Made by a program: the position numbers and the translations under genes | Part shown: positions 1 to 8,004 of the stretch, in pieces | Numbering within the stretch: the first letter of the stretch is position 1 | How the letters are laid out: the number at the start of each line of letters is the position of its first letter | The notes under the pieces: model-generated | Told to the model about the DNA's origin: nothing | Seen by the model: only the letters and a program-made list of their open reading frames with translations | The model's database searches: none | Assembly: GCA_002391185.1 (NCBI GenBank) | Contig: DGRY01000060.1 | Span: 1-41,399 of the forward strand | Direction of reading: 5' to 3' | DNA from: Prevotella sp. UBA4376 | Lineage (GTDB): Bacteria; Bacteroidota; Bacteroidia; Bacteroidales; Bacteroidaceae | DNA: 41,399 nucleotides

Positions 1-33
1 ATCTCGAACGAATCTCGAAACCATCTCGAAAGA
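1..33. repeat. Three tandem 11-bp units (ATCTCGAAnnn)
   Basis: ATCTCGAA begins at 1, 12 and 23, giving three units of exactly 11 bp with the last three bases variable. The array touches the window edge and may extend further left. It lies just upstream of the broken gene at 55. The same octamer recurs in an 11-bp-period array at 27344-27387. The role is unknown; 11 bp is close to one helical turn. Confidence 0.75.
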
Positions 34-54
34 AAAAGACGAAAGAATAAACTT

Positions 55-350
55 ATGAAAAAGCTAACTTTATTTTTATTAACCCTGTTTTGGGCATTAC
101 AGACTGTTAATGCACAGAACAAAGATGTGAAAACCCAAGTGCAACAGCCACAATATGTATTCACAATTGTGGAAGTGACACCAATGTCAACATAGCCCTT
201 GTTTACGAGCGTGGAAAGTGGCTTATTGACGATATTAACGGTTTACGCAAAGCGCTAAAAGACAATTTGAAAAACTACAAAAAGAAAACATCGTTCCACG
301 AGTTTAAGCGCAATAATACAAAACTTGAAGAAAAAAGAGCGAACCATTAA
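55..350 (+). pseudogene. Broken small secreted protein gene (DUF3828-like remnant)
   Basis: An ATG at 55 opens a 46-codon frame with a clear signal peptide (MKKLTLFLLTLFWALQTVNA) that stops at 195. A different frame running to the stop at 348-350 encodes a sensible protein tail, including VYERGKWLIDDINGL. That tail resembles the end of small secreted DUF3828-type proteins, where a Trp-x-Ile-Asp-Asp segment is typical; the family call is from memory and tentative. The two pieces together are far shorter than an intact member would be, so an internal deletion that shifted the frame is the simplest reading. It is the only plausible plus-strand gene in the window. Its stop codon lies inside the terminator hairpin of the opposing GH43 gene. 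Confidence 0.6.
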
Positions 351-361
351 GGCTCGCTCTT
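331..361 (-). terminator. Rho-independent terminator of the GH43 gene
   Basis: Arms AAGAGCGA (335-342) and TCGCTCTT (354-361) pair perfectly, with a further CC/GG pair beyond one mismatch and a five-base loop. On the minus strand the stem is followed by a run of six T (complement of 331-336). It sits about 30 bases past the GH43 stop codon. Confidence 0.8.
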
Positions 362-391
362 CAGATAGAGATAGATTTAGATAAAGTGGGA

Positions 392-1708
392 TTATTTTAT
401 TTCCCATTTGTCGATAGTGAATAGTTCGCGACCTTTCTGTCCACGGAAAACGAAGAACAAATCGTGAACACCATTTACTGTTTTAGTGATGGCAGATGTT
501 GCCTTTTGGAAGTTCTCACGACCACCTGTGTTGCCAATAGCAACTTCGGCAATCTTTTCACCAGCGATGCTATCAAGACGAAGTTCAACGTTACCACCAT
601 GAGTACTGCTGGCAAGCTGCATTTCAACAACTTTAGCCTGCTGCTGAGAGAAGTCAACATTGGCAAGTTTCATCCAATCGCCATTATTAATGTTGCTAAC
701 ATAGATGCAACGACTATTCTGGTCGGTAGAAATACCCTTGCTATCTGCCATTATCTCTGCCTCTACAACACGGAAAGGATTGAAAGAGTTAAGTGCCTTG
801 ACACCTTCGCGTGTAGGCATGATTGTTGGGAAGCTACCGTCCTTATTATATTTAAACTCCTCAACAGCACAGCTACGGTCGAATCCACCGCCACCAGGAA
901 GGTTTCCTGTGTGATAGAAGAAATAGCTATGTCCCTTGTAATCAACAACACCACAATGGTTTGTGAAAGAGTTAGTTGAATTTAGTTGTGGCATGATAGT
1001 GCCCATCTGCTTCCATGGTCCCTGAGGCTTCTTGCTCATAGAATAGCCAATGTGCTCTGGCACACCACCTGCTGCATAAAGCAGATAGTAGTTCTTTCCA
1101 CGCTTTGAAAGCCAAGGACCTTCGGTGTAGCCTTCAACCTCACCTGGCTTACCAATCTTAACATCGCCCTTGAAAGAAATCATGTCGTCATTAAGTTCTG
1201 CCTCATGAAGGCGAGGGTTTCCCCAAGAAAGGTATGCTTTTTTACCATCAATAAGAACAGTTGGGTCGATGTTGTCCCACTGCCCGTCATCATAAAGAGG
1301 TTTGCCCAAGGCATCACGGAAAGGCCCCGTAGGTGAATCAGCAACAGCAACACCGATGGCCATACCATTAGACAGTTTACTATGGGCACATACATACCAA
1401 TAGTATTTTCCGTTACGCTGACAAGCCTGAGTTGCCCACGCACGATCGTCTGCCCACGTAAAAGTGTCGAAACCCATAGCCTGACCATGATCCTGCCAGT
1501 TTACCATATCGGTAGTTGAATATACACGCCATTGGTACATCCAGAAGAAATCGGCACCAGGTTCATCAACATCGGCATACAGATACAAAGTATCACCAAC
1601 AACAAGAGGAGCCGGATCGGCTGTGTAACGAGTTTGAATAAAAGGGTTCTGAGCCAAAGCAGCCGAAAAGCTGAAGGCAGCACCCAACAATAGAAATTTT
1701 AGTTTCAT
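392..1708 (-). CDS. Secreted GH43 glycosidase with C-terminal CBM6
   Basis: This 438-residue protein starts with a signal peptide (about residues 1-19, cleavage after ALA). Residues about 22-310 form the five-bladed GH43 domain. The three expected acidic residues are visible: Asp31 in TADPAPLV (base), Asp148 in NIDPTVLID (pKa modulator) and Glu196 in EGYTEGPWL (acid). Residues about 313-438 look like a CBM6 domain (FRVVEAE... to FTIDKWEIK). Relatives are alpha-L-arabinofuranosidases and beta-xylosidases acting on arabinoxylan or arabinan; the exact substrate cannot be told from sequence. It is probably periplasmic or surface-exposed. It has its own promoter and terminator, so it is a single-gene unit beside, not in, the SusC/D operon. 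Confidence 0.9.
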   Translation of the reverse strand: MKLKFLLLGAAFSFSAALAQNPFIQTRYTADPAPLVVGDTLYLYADVDEPGADFFWMYQWRVYSTTDMVNWQDHGQAMGFDTFTWADDRAWATQACQRNGKYYWYVCAHSKLSNGMAIGVAVADSPTGPFRDALGKPLYDDGQWDNIDPTVLIDGKKAYLSWGNPRLHEAELNDDMISFKGDVKIGKPGEVEGYTEGPWLSKRGKNYYLLYAAGGVPEHIGYSMSKKPQGPWKQMGTIMPQLNSTNSFTNHCGVVDYKGHSYFFYHTGNLPGGGGFDRSCAVEEFKYNKDGSFPTIMPTREGVKALNSFNPFRVVEAEIMADSKGISTDQNSRCIYVSNINNGDWMKLANVDFSQQQAKVVEMQLASSTHGGNVELRLDSIAGEKIAEVAIGNTGGRENFQKATSAITKTVNGVHDLFFVFRGQKGRELFTIDKWEIK

Positions 1709-1735
1709 TATTTTCTTTTTTTTAAGATTGTGGGT

Positions 1736-1767
1736 GCAAAGGTACAGCTTTTCGGCGTGCTAAATTT
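1736..1767 (-). promoter_or_regulatory. Bacteroidetes-type promoter of the GH43 gene
   Basis: On the minus strand TACCTTTGC (1736-1744) matches the -7 consensus TAnnTTTGC. The -33 region about 20 bases upstream is only a partial match (TTTA). The leader to the ATG at 1708 is about 25 bases. Confidence 0.65.
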
Positions 1768-1814
1768 CTCAATATGGTTCAGTTTCTTTCGAATACGTTA
1801 CATTTTTACTGATT

Positions 1815-3155
1815 TTATACTATTCCTTGCTGTAACATAGCCTTTGCAACCTTCATGAAGCCTGCAATGTTGGCACCTTTGACATAGTCAATATAACCAT
1901 CAGGCTGCTTGCCATACTGAACACATTGTTCGTGAATGCTCTGCATGATGAAATGGAGTTTCTGGTCAACTTCCTCAGCACTCCAATGCAAGCGCATGAT
2001 ATTCTGACTCATTTCAAGACCAGAGGTTGCAACACCACCAGCATTGACAGCTTTACCTGGTGCAAATAGTTGCTTAGCTGCAACAAATTTCTCAACAGCC
2101 TCTGCAGTACATCCCATATTGCTTACTTCGGCAACACAATCAGGATGGTGTGCAAGAATCATATCAGCATCGTCGCCATCAAGCTCATTCTGAGTAGCAC
2201 AGGTGAGATAAATATCAGCTTTCTGCTCCCAAGGTTTCTTTCCTGGATAGAATGTTGCCTCTGGGAATTCCTCAGCATAAGGAGCACACACATCATTACC
2301 GCTTGCACGCAGTTCAAGCATATACTCATTCTTTTCGCCACTAATACCTTCTGGGTCATATATATATCCATCAGGACCGCTGATAGTGATAACCTTAGCA
2401 CCAAGTTGAGTTGCTTTCTTTACTGCACCCCATGCAACATTACCGAAACCACTGACAACGACAGTCTTTCCCTTAAGATCTATTCCACGGGTGTTAAGCA
2501 TGTGATGAACAAAATAGAGAGCACCATAACCCGTTGCCTCTGGGCGGAGAATACTACCACCATATTCCATACCCTTTCCTGTGAGCGTAGCTCCTTTGAA
2601 CATGCTTGTTATGCGCTTGTACTGACCATAAAGATATCCAATCTCTCTGCCGCCTACACCAATATCGCCAGCAGGAACATCCTCATCTGGACCAACATAT
2701 TTATATAGTTCTGTCATGAAGCTCTGGCAGAAACGCATAATCTCGGCATCACTCTTGCCACGTGGAGAGAAATCGGAACCACCTTTGCCACCACCCATAG
2801 GAAGTGTGGTGAGCGCATTCTTGAATGTTTGCTCAAAACCAAGGAACTTCAAGATACTAAGGTTCACAGATGCATGGAAACGCAGACCACCCTTATATGG
2901 GCCAATAGCGCTATTAAACTGCACCCGATAACCAAGATTCACCTGAACCTCGCCCTTATCATCTATCCAAGGTACGCGAAACGTAATGATACGCTCCGGC
3001 TCTACCATGCGCTCAATAATCTTTGCTTTCTCAAATTCTGGATGCTTATTATAGACGTCCTTTACTGAAATGAGCACTTCACGAACAGCTTGTAAAAATT
3101 CTGATTCCCCTGGATGCTTGCGCTCCAGTTGCTGCATAATTCTTTCTACTTCCAT
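1815..3155 (-). CDS. gdhA: NADP-type glutamate dehydrogenase
   Basis: At 446 residues this is the usual size of a class I hexameric glutamate dehydrogenase, which interconverts 2-oxoglutarate plus ammonia and glutamate in the cytoplasm. The glutamate-binding segment is intact: GYRVQFNSAIGPYKGGLRFH (about 76-95) and LPMGGGKGGSDF (about 118-129) with the lysine that binds substrate. A Rossmann dinucleotide site is seen at VVVSGFGNVAWGA (about 231-243). It is monocistronic, with a good promoter upstream. The 212-codon frame on the opposite strand is a shadow. In gut and rumen Bacteroidales this enzyme is a main route of ammonia assimilation. Confidence 0.97.
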   Translation of the reverse strand: MEVERIMQQLERKHPGESEFLQAVREVLISVKDVYNKHPEFEKAKIIERMVEPERIITFRVPWIDDKGEVQVNLGYRVQFNSAIGPYKGGLRFHASVNLSILKFLGFEQTFKNALTTLPMGGGKGGSDFSPRGKSDAEIMRFCQSFMTELYKYVGPDEDVPAGDIGVGGREIGYLYGQYKRITSMFKGATLTGKGMEYGGSILRPEATGYGALYFVHHMLNTRGIDLKGKTVVVSGFGNVAWGAVKKATQLGAKVITISGPDGYIYDPEGISGEKNEYMLELRASGNDVCAPYAEEFPEATFYPGKKPWEQKADIYLTCATQNELDGDDADMILAHHPDCVAEVSNMGCTAEAVEKFVAAKQLFAPGKAVNAGGVATSGLEMSQNIMRLHWSAEEVDQKLHFIMQSIHEQCVQYGKQPDGYIDYVKGANIAGFMKVAKAMLQQGIV

Positions 3156-3208
3156 AATATTGTTTTATATATAAGTTTAGGTTATGACAATATGTCAAAT
3201 TTCACAAT

Positions 3209-3244
3209 GCAAATATAGTTTTTTTTCTAATACGGCGAACAAAA
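3209..3244 (-). promoter_or_regulatory. Promoter of gdhA
   Basis: On the minus strand TATATTTGC (3209-3217) is a full -7 match and TTTTG (3240-3244) fits the -33 element, with a spacer of about 22 bases. The leader is roughly 45-50 bases. The rest of the 3156-3458 gap holds only the terminator at 3428-3451; I see no gene in it. Confidence 0.7.
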
Positions 3245-3427
3245 TTACCCAAGAAATTACACCATTATCTTTCTTTTTGTCAAAAACACCAAGTTTTTAT
3301 ACTATTTTGCCGCAAATAATCACACCACGTCCATTGTCTTACTTCGCCTATTGCCGAATAACAACCGTTGATTCTCCGAAGCAGAGTGAGAACTAACTGT
3401 TTGAGATTACTGCTGAAATAAATTATT

Positions 3428-3451
3428 GAGCCCACTCAAATAAGTGGGCTC
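3428..3451 (-). terminator. Hairpin ending the SusC/D operon
   Basis: GAGCCCACT (3428-3436) and AGTGGGCTC (3443-3451) form a perfect 9-bp stem with a six-base loop, seven bases past the stop codon of the last operon gene. The bases after it on the minus strand are AT-rich but not a pure T-run, so termination strength is uncertain. Confidence 0.65.
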
Positions 3452-3458
3452 AGCTAAA

Positions 3459-4307
3459 TTAGAATTTTAGTTTGGCAAAAACAGGGTAATGGTCGCTTGG
3501 ATTTCTACGTGTATTTCCAAGCCAATAGCTCTCTGTAAGAATGGCATAACGATAAACAGAAACATCTTGTGATACAAAGATATGATCTATACGCTCATTA
3601 TTACGTCGATCCTGCATAAAGTCATTCCAAGTGCCAGTGTTAGCCATACGCTTTTCGGCACATTCATAAGCGTCCTTTAGAATTCCAGAGTTAGCAAACA
3701 CGTTATAAACCTCACTTCTCTGATCAACATTAAAGTCGCCTGTTAACACAATAGGATAACCCTTTTTGCAGCTTTCCATGCGAGAAATGACCAATTTGGC
3801 AGCCTCGCGACGAGCGGTAATACCAACATGATCCATATGAAGATTGAAAACATAGAAATGTTTCTTGGTAACTTTATCCTTAAACAAAGCCCATGTACAG
3901 ATGCGAACACATGCTGCATCCCAACCTTTAGAAGGCTTTTCGGGAGTTTCGCTTAACCAGAAATTTCCACTATCTTCAACCTCAAGACGGTTTTTACGAT
4001 AAAAAATGGCAGCATATTCACCCGACTCTTTCCCATCGTCGCGACCAACTCCGAGATAGTTATAATCAGGAAGCAGTTTCTGCATGTCACGAAGCTGGTC
4101 TACTAATACTTCCTGAGCACCTAAGAATACCGGCTCTTCATAATTGATAATTTCACAAATATGTGGGCAACGTTGCTTCCAGGCATTTCCTTCTTCTGCA
4201 TCATCAGGATTATTATAACGGATGTTATAGGAAGCCATAGTAATGGTCTGTGCCTGCATATTTACCATACAGAGCATAGTTGTGATAATAAGAAAAAACT
4301 TTTTCAT
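3459..4307 (-). CDS. Secreted endonuclease/exonuclease/phosphatase-family hydrolase
   Basis: This 282-residue protein has a signal peptide (about 1-19, ending MQA) and then one EEP domain. All the metal and catalytic signature residues are present: Asn28 (ASYNIRY), Glu66 (GAQEV), His157 (NLHMDH), Asp191 and Asn193 (TGDFNVD), Asp241 (ERIDHIF) and Asp272-His273 (PSDHYPVF). EEP enzymes cleave phosphoester bonds in nucleic acids, inositol phosphates or phospholipids; the true substrate here is unknown. It is the last gene of the SusC/D operon and its start overlaps the regulator's stop by four bases (ATGA). Together with the alkaline phosphatase in the same operon it suggests a phosphorylated substrate. 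Confidence 0.88.
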   Translation of the reverse strand: MKKFFLIITTMLCMVNMQAQTITMASYNIRYNNPDDAEEGNAWKQRCPHICEIINYEEPVFLGAQEVLVDQLRDMQKLLPDYNYLGVGRDDGKESGEYAAIFYRKNRLEVEDSGNFWLSETPEKPSKGWDAACVRICTWALFKDKVTKKHFYVFNLHMDHVGITARREAAKLVISRMESCKKGYPIVLTGDFNVDQRSEVYNVFANSGILKDAYECAEKRMANTGTWNDFMQDRRNNERIDHIFVSQDVSVYRYAILTESYWLGNTRRNPSDHYPVFAKLKF

Positions 4308-5470
4308 CTTTTAACAATTTTGTATTTCTTTCTATAATCTTTTGGATTCATTCCCATACGCGCCTTAAACTGTCGTGACAGGTTCTTTCCATCTGCTACA
4401 CCAACACTCATGGCGAGTTCATCTATGGATTCATCACTTGTGAGAAGTAATTGAGCCAGCCTACTCATACGAAGATTGGTAATGTAGTTATGAGGAGAAG
4501 TGCCCGTTTCTTCAAAGAAACGCTGTTCGAAGAGTCGACGTGACATAGGCAGACGACTGATAATATCTCGCACATAAAGCTGGCGTGAAAGATTGGAATG
4601 AATAAACTGCAAAGCCTGCTGAATATATGGATTGTTGGCTGCAATAATATCGGTAGAGCTACGTTCAACAACGCCAAGCGAACGCACATAAATATCTTCT
4701 TTCAAGGCATGCGGATTTATAACAAGGCGATGAATAAGCTGTGCTGTTTCATAGCCAGCCTTCTCTACACTCATATTCATGCTTGACAACTCGGGATAAG
4801 TTAAACCACATGTAATTTCATCATTATCAACACCAAGGACAGCAACATCCGAGGGGATACAAAGTCCACATGTATTACAAGCTTCTACAATCTTGCTTGC
4901 CATACTATCGTCGGCAGCAAAAAGAGCAACAGGATGTGTGAGTGACTTTAGCCACTTTATAAGGGGTTCTCCATCATAATACCATAGTTGGTCGATACTT
5001 TGATGACGATAATCAGACACGTCATCCCCCATTCCCATTTCCTTAAGGTATTGGCTAAAGCCTTCCCATCGTTCATCACTCCATACTACATTTTCGTAAC
5101 CATAGAATGCGAAATGAGAAAATCCTTTACCAATAAAATATTCTGCGGCTTGACGACCTGCAAGACGATAATCGCTGGTGATGTTGGGGATACATTGAAA
5201 ACGTTGCTTATAGTCTTGCGCAATAGCAACTATTCCATTTGCACCAAAGAGAGACAGGTCGTCAGTAGGTTCAAACTGTCCAATAATTGCATCTGCTTTC
5301 CAGTCTTTTGCCCAATCTATTACGCCAGCAACTCCATGCTTTCTACAAAAATCAGGAGGCATCTTGCATATAACCCATGGTTCTGTTTCCTGAGAATAAC
5401 GCAAAATTCCCCTAAGAATACTCACGGCATATTTTTCCGTGAAATCAGTCATACAAATCAAACGAATCAT
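4304..5470 (-). CDS. XylR-like AraC-family sugar-responsive regulator
   Basis: I take the ATG at 5470 (MIRLICMTDF), giving 388 residues; a frame extension two codons further uses a TTG. The N-terminal about 270 residues look like a LacI/periplasmic-binding-type sugar sensor (for example PVALFAADDSMASKIVEACNTCGL and DVAVLGVDNDEITCGL). The last about 100 residues are an AraC-type double helix-turn-helix (IQQALQFIHSNLSRQLYVRDI... to ...SRQFKARMGMNPKDYRKKY). This matches the layout of E. coli XylR, a cytoplasmic activator that binds a free sugar. As the sixth gene of the operon it probably controls its own operon. Placing a LacI/AraC-type sensor in the operon, rather than a SusR or hybrid two-component sensor, suggests that it senses an intracellular sugar. 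The ligand is not known. Confidence 0.88.
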   Translation of the reverse strand: MIRLICMTDFTEKYAVSILRGILRYSQETEPWVICKMPPDFCRKHGVAGVIDWAKDWKADAIIGQFEPTDDLSLFGANGIVAIAQDYKQRFQCIPNITSDYRLAGRQAAEYFIGKGFSHFAFYGYENVVWSDERWEGFSQYLKEMGMGDDVSDYRHQSIDQLWYYDGEPLIKWLKSLTHPVALFAADDSMASKIVEACNTCGLCIPSDVAVLGVDNDEITCGLTYPELSSMNMSVEKAGYETAQLIHRLVINPHALKEDIYVRSLGVVERSSTDIIAANNPYIQQALQFIHSNLSRQLYVRDIISRLPMSRRLFEQRFFEETGTSPHNYITNLRMSRLAQLLLTSDESIDELAMSVGVADGKNLSRQFKARMGMNPKDYRKKYKIVKR

Positions 5471-5481
5471 AGACAATATGC

Positions 5482-6312
5482 TTATATCTCGGATGCACCA
5501 AGAAGGTTACAATTTGGCAATTCTGAAATAAATATCTGCACATTATCAGCCTCATGCTGATATGGGAAGCCTTCGTGCATAGATTTCTTCATTGACTCCA
5601 TAAAATATATAAAGCCTGCAGCTATTCCACCACCTATTATTATTGCATCAGGATCATAGGTGAACAATATGGCTTGCATGAGCTTTCCCAAATGTTTACC
5701 AAATTCTTGCCATAATGCAATGGCTTTTTCGTCACCTTGTGAAGCGCGAAGAGAGAGATTCTCGGCTTCAACCCCTTGTTTTTTCATCCATTGTGCTGAA
5801 CAATAATGCTCATAGTCGGAATCAAGATAAGGAAGACATCCTATTTCGCCTGCTCCAGTATTTGTACCACGATATATTTTGCCATTACAAATAATGCCAG
5901 CTCCAACGCCCGTTCCAAGTGTGACGCCAACAACATTTTTATAATTCTTTCCTACACCATATACTATTTCTCCCAATGCAAAACAGTTGACATCATTATC
6001 CACAACGACAGGAAGATGATAAATATTTTCAAGGAAAGACTTTAGATGAACTTCTTTCCATGAAGGAATATTTTGCACATCATATACTATTCCTTTTTCG
6101 TGATCAACAACAGAGGGAACACCTATACCTATACGTTCAACATTATCATTTATAACTTCATCTATTAGTTTACATATTTGTTGAAGCACATCATTTTCAT
6201 CACCATTAGAATTACATTTTTCTTTGATGCACTTCTCTATAATTCCATTAGATATGCGGGCTACTCTTACATGAGTGCCTCCCAGATCAACCGATATTGA
6301 AGTTTTTGCCAT
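5482..6312 (-). CDS. ROK-family sugar kinase with atypical zinc motif
   Basis: I take the ATG at 6312 (MAKTSISVDLGGTHVR), giving 276 residues; a longer frame would need a TTG at 6339. The phosphate-binding loop (VDLGGTHVRVA), the catalytic Asp in VVDNDVNCFALGE and the glycine-rich VTLGTGVGAGIICNGKIY mark a ROK kinase, which typically phosphorylates glucose, fructose or an N-acetyl sugar. The usual ROK GH...CxCGxxGCxE zinc site is not recognisable: the segment reads GAGEIGCLPYL...EHYCSAQW, with Cys in place of the conserved His and no Cys cluster. Such non-zinc ROK members occur in Bacteroidetes. It lies 28 bases after the glycosidase and probably phosphorylates the monosaccharide released by it. 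Confidence 0.88.
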   Translation of the reverse strand: MAKTSISVDLGGTHVRVARISNGIIEKCIKEKCNSNGDENDVLQQICKLIDEVINDNVERIGIGVPSVVDHEKGIVYDVQNIPSWKEVHLKSFLENIYHLPVVVDNDVNCFALGEIVYGVGKNYKNVVGVTLGTGVGAGIICNGKIYRGTNTGAGEIGCLPYLDSDYEHYCSAQWMKKQGVEAENLSLRASQGDEKAIALWQEFGKHLGKLMQAILFTYDPDAIIIGGGIAAGFIYFMESMKKSMHEGFPYQHEADNVQIFISELPNCNLLGASEI

Positions 6313-6340
6313 AGCTCTTAATAGTTTGATTATAAGCAAA

Positions 6341-7975
6341 TTAGATTATATTAGTTCCTGTTTTTATTCTCTTTGTAATTTTCTGAGGATTATCACCATC
6401 ACCCCAGAGCAGAGTTACCTCAACGTCAGAAGACGCCTTAATTGTGACACGAGGCTTATCAGATACATTCTTGCGCTTTGCCACCTTGATATCAAGCTGT
6501 TCGGCTTCTCCCCATGGATAACGTTCTATACCATATCCATCAAGCAGAGTCACATCTATAGTAAGTTTTTTCTCTGCATAATCGGAACGAATACCGAAAA
6601 TATATTCTATAAGTCCAGCTATTGGTGGCAATCCTGTCCAACCCACAAAGTCCTTACGAGCCATAAATCCTGGCTCTGCACTCTCAGGAGCATAGTATTC
6701 CCAGAACGTGCCAGTCTTCTTGAATACCTTAAACACGTTATCGTAATGATTACGTGCTATTTCAGAAGCCAGCTGTCGATAACCTTTATTTATTAGTCCA
6801 GACACAACCATATAATTGGTTCCTGGCCACACTCCTCCTACCCAATAGCGACCATTAGCCTTGTATTTGGGATTGGAATAAGCCAAAGAAGGAACACGAT
6901 GAGGGCGATTGAACTTTGTGGTATCATTAAGATGAGCAACTAATCGGTCGAGGCGCTCCTTTGGCAACACATCTGTATGCAAAGCCCAATAAGCATAAAT
7001 GCCTTGAGTGGTAGATAGGCTGTCATTAGCAAACTGATCGTAGAGAAAACCGTCTTTCTCGCTCCACATATTTTTGTTGATATAGTTTTTCAGAAGCTTG
7101 ATATCATCCTCAAACTCCTCTATCTCCTGCCAACGCTCAAGATAGAATCCCATTTTGAGCAGGATTTCGGCAACTTGTATCTGTTGCAAGCATGCGTCAA
7201 GCCACACCATGTGACCATTTGAATAAATGGTATTGTATCCTTCTGGCACACGAGGCATATTGTCCATTCCTGTACCCCAACCGCTACTCCAGTAAGTACC
7301 GTTACGCCATGTGCGATTGAGTTTCAGCCACTTATAATAAGCAGCCAAAACAGGGAACACTTTATTTAGACGGTTATCGTCGCCTGTTGAAGTGTAATAA
7401 AGCCATTCTGACCACGGAAGCAGGTTGGGGCCTGTACTTGTAGGGTCGTATCTTCCAAAGCAGTCACTTCCATCAGCACGAATCTCACGACAGATAAACC
7501 CATCGGGATGCTGTTTGGCATAGAAATTATCAAGAGTGTTCTGAAAGGGAAAGAATCTACGCCCGTAACGACAGAACATAGTAATGAAACTATCGTCCCA
7601 CATAAAAATGTTTCCATTATATGCTGGGGCAATATACGAACTCACAAAACCAGAACCATCTACAGGCTGACAGATATTTTTTATACCAATCTGCCATGCC
7701 TTCCAATACATATCAATCTGCTCGTTGTGCCCCTCCCAATAAGGAGAAGGAAGAACCTTGCGAGCCTTTTCAAAACTACCAGGAATAGTCTTCACTGGCT
7801 TTTGTGTGCGAAACTGATTCTCAGCAACGAGAGTCTGCATCACATATGTATTTTTATATGGAAGTTTGTAAAGCGGCGAACCTGATGGCATTAGATTCTG
7901 TGCCTTAGCAGAAAATGGTAAACTTAACAGAACACCAGAAACCGGAGCCAGTATATATTTCGATAACTTAGTCAT
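6341..7975 (-). CDS. Secreted GH63/MGH1-like alpha-glycosidase
   Basis: The ATG at 7975 gives 544 residues; the longer frame uses a TTG. A signal peptide (about 1-26, ending SAKAQ) is followed by an (alpha/alpha)6-barrel. Diagnostic segments are NGNIFMWDDSF (about 121-130), SSGWGTGMDNMPR (about 230-242, with Asp238 the expected acid), RYWVGGVWPGTNY (about 376-388) and TGTFWEYYAPES (about 421-432, with Glu426 the expected second catalytic residue). GH63 and related GH37 enzymes act on glucosides such as glucosylglycerate, mannosylglycerate, trehalose or alpha-glucans. I would not choose among these. It sits between the alkaline phosphatase and the ROK kinase, so it probably releases the sugar the kinase uses. 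Confidence 0.85.
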   Translation of the reverse strand: MTKLSKYILAPVSGVLLSLPFSAKAQNLMPSGSPLYKLPYKNTYVMQTLVAENQFRTQKPVKTIPGSFEKARKVLPSPYWEGHNEQIDMYWKAWQIGIKNICQPVDGSGFVSSYIAPAYNGNIFMWDDSFITMFCRYGRRFFPFQNTLDNFYAKQHPDGFICREIRADGSDCFGRYDPTSTGPNLLPWSEWLYYTSTGDDNRLNKVFPVLAAYYKWLKLNRTWRNGTYWSSGWGTGMDNMPRVPEGYNTIYSNGHMVWLDACLQQIQVAEILLKMGFYLERWQEIEEFEDDIKLLKNYINKNMWSEKDGFLYDQFANDSLSTTQGIYAYWALHTDVLPKERLDRLVAHLNDTTKFNRPHRVPSLAYSNPKYKANGRYWVGGVWPGTNYMVVSGLINKGYRQLASEIARNHYDNVFKVFKKTGTFWEYYAPESAEPGFMARKDFVGWTGLPPIAGLIEYIFGIRSDYAEKKLTIDVTLLDGYGIERYPWGEAEQLDIKVAKRKNVSDKPRVTIKASSDVEVTLLWGDGDNPQKITKRIKTGTNII

Positions 7976-8004
7976 TATCAATAATTTACAATATTATATA
8001 CAAA

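Noticed and set aside
464..979. 171-codon plus-strand frame inside the GH43 gene
   Set aside because: It lies fully antisense to a gene with intact catalytic motifs; the translation is Ser/Thr/Ile-rich with no domain and no promoter.
2070..2708. 212-codon plus-strand frame inside gdhA
   Set aside because: It is antisense to a highly conserved enzyme and its composition is that of a shadow frame.
3184..3396. 70-codon plus-strand frame between gdhA and the EEP gene
   Set aside because: It runs through the gdhA promoter, has no promoter of its own and low-complexity composition.
6313..6339. TTG-initiated N-terminal extension of the ROK kinase
   Set aside because: The family starts just before the DLGGTH loop, as given by the ATG at 6312; the extension would almost fill the gap after the glycosidase stop.
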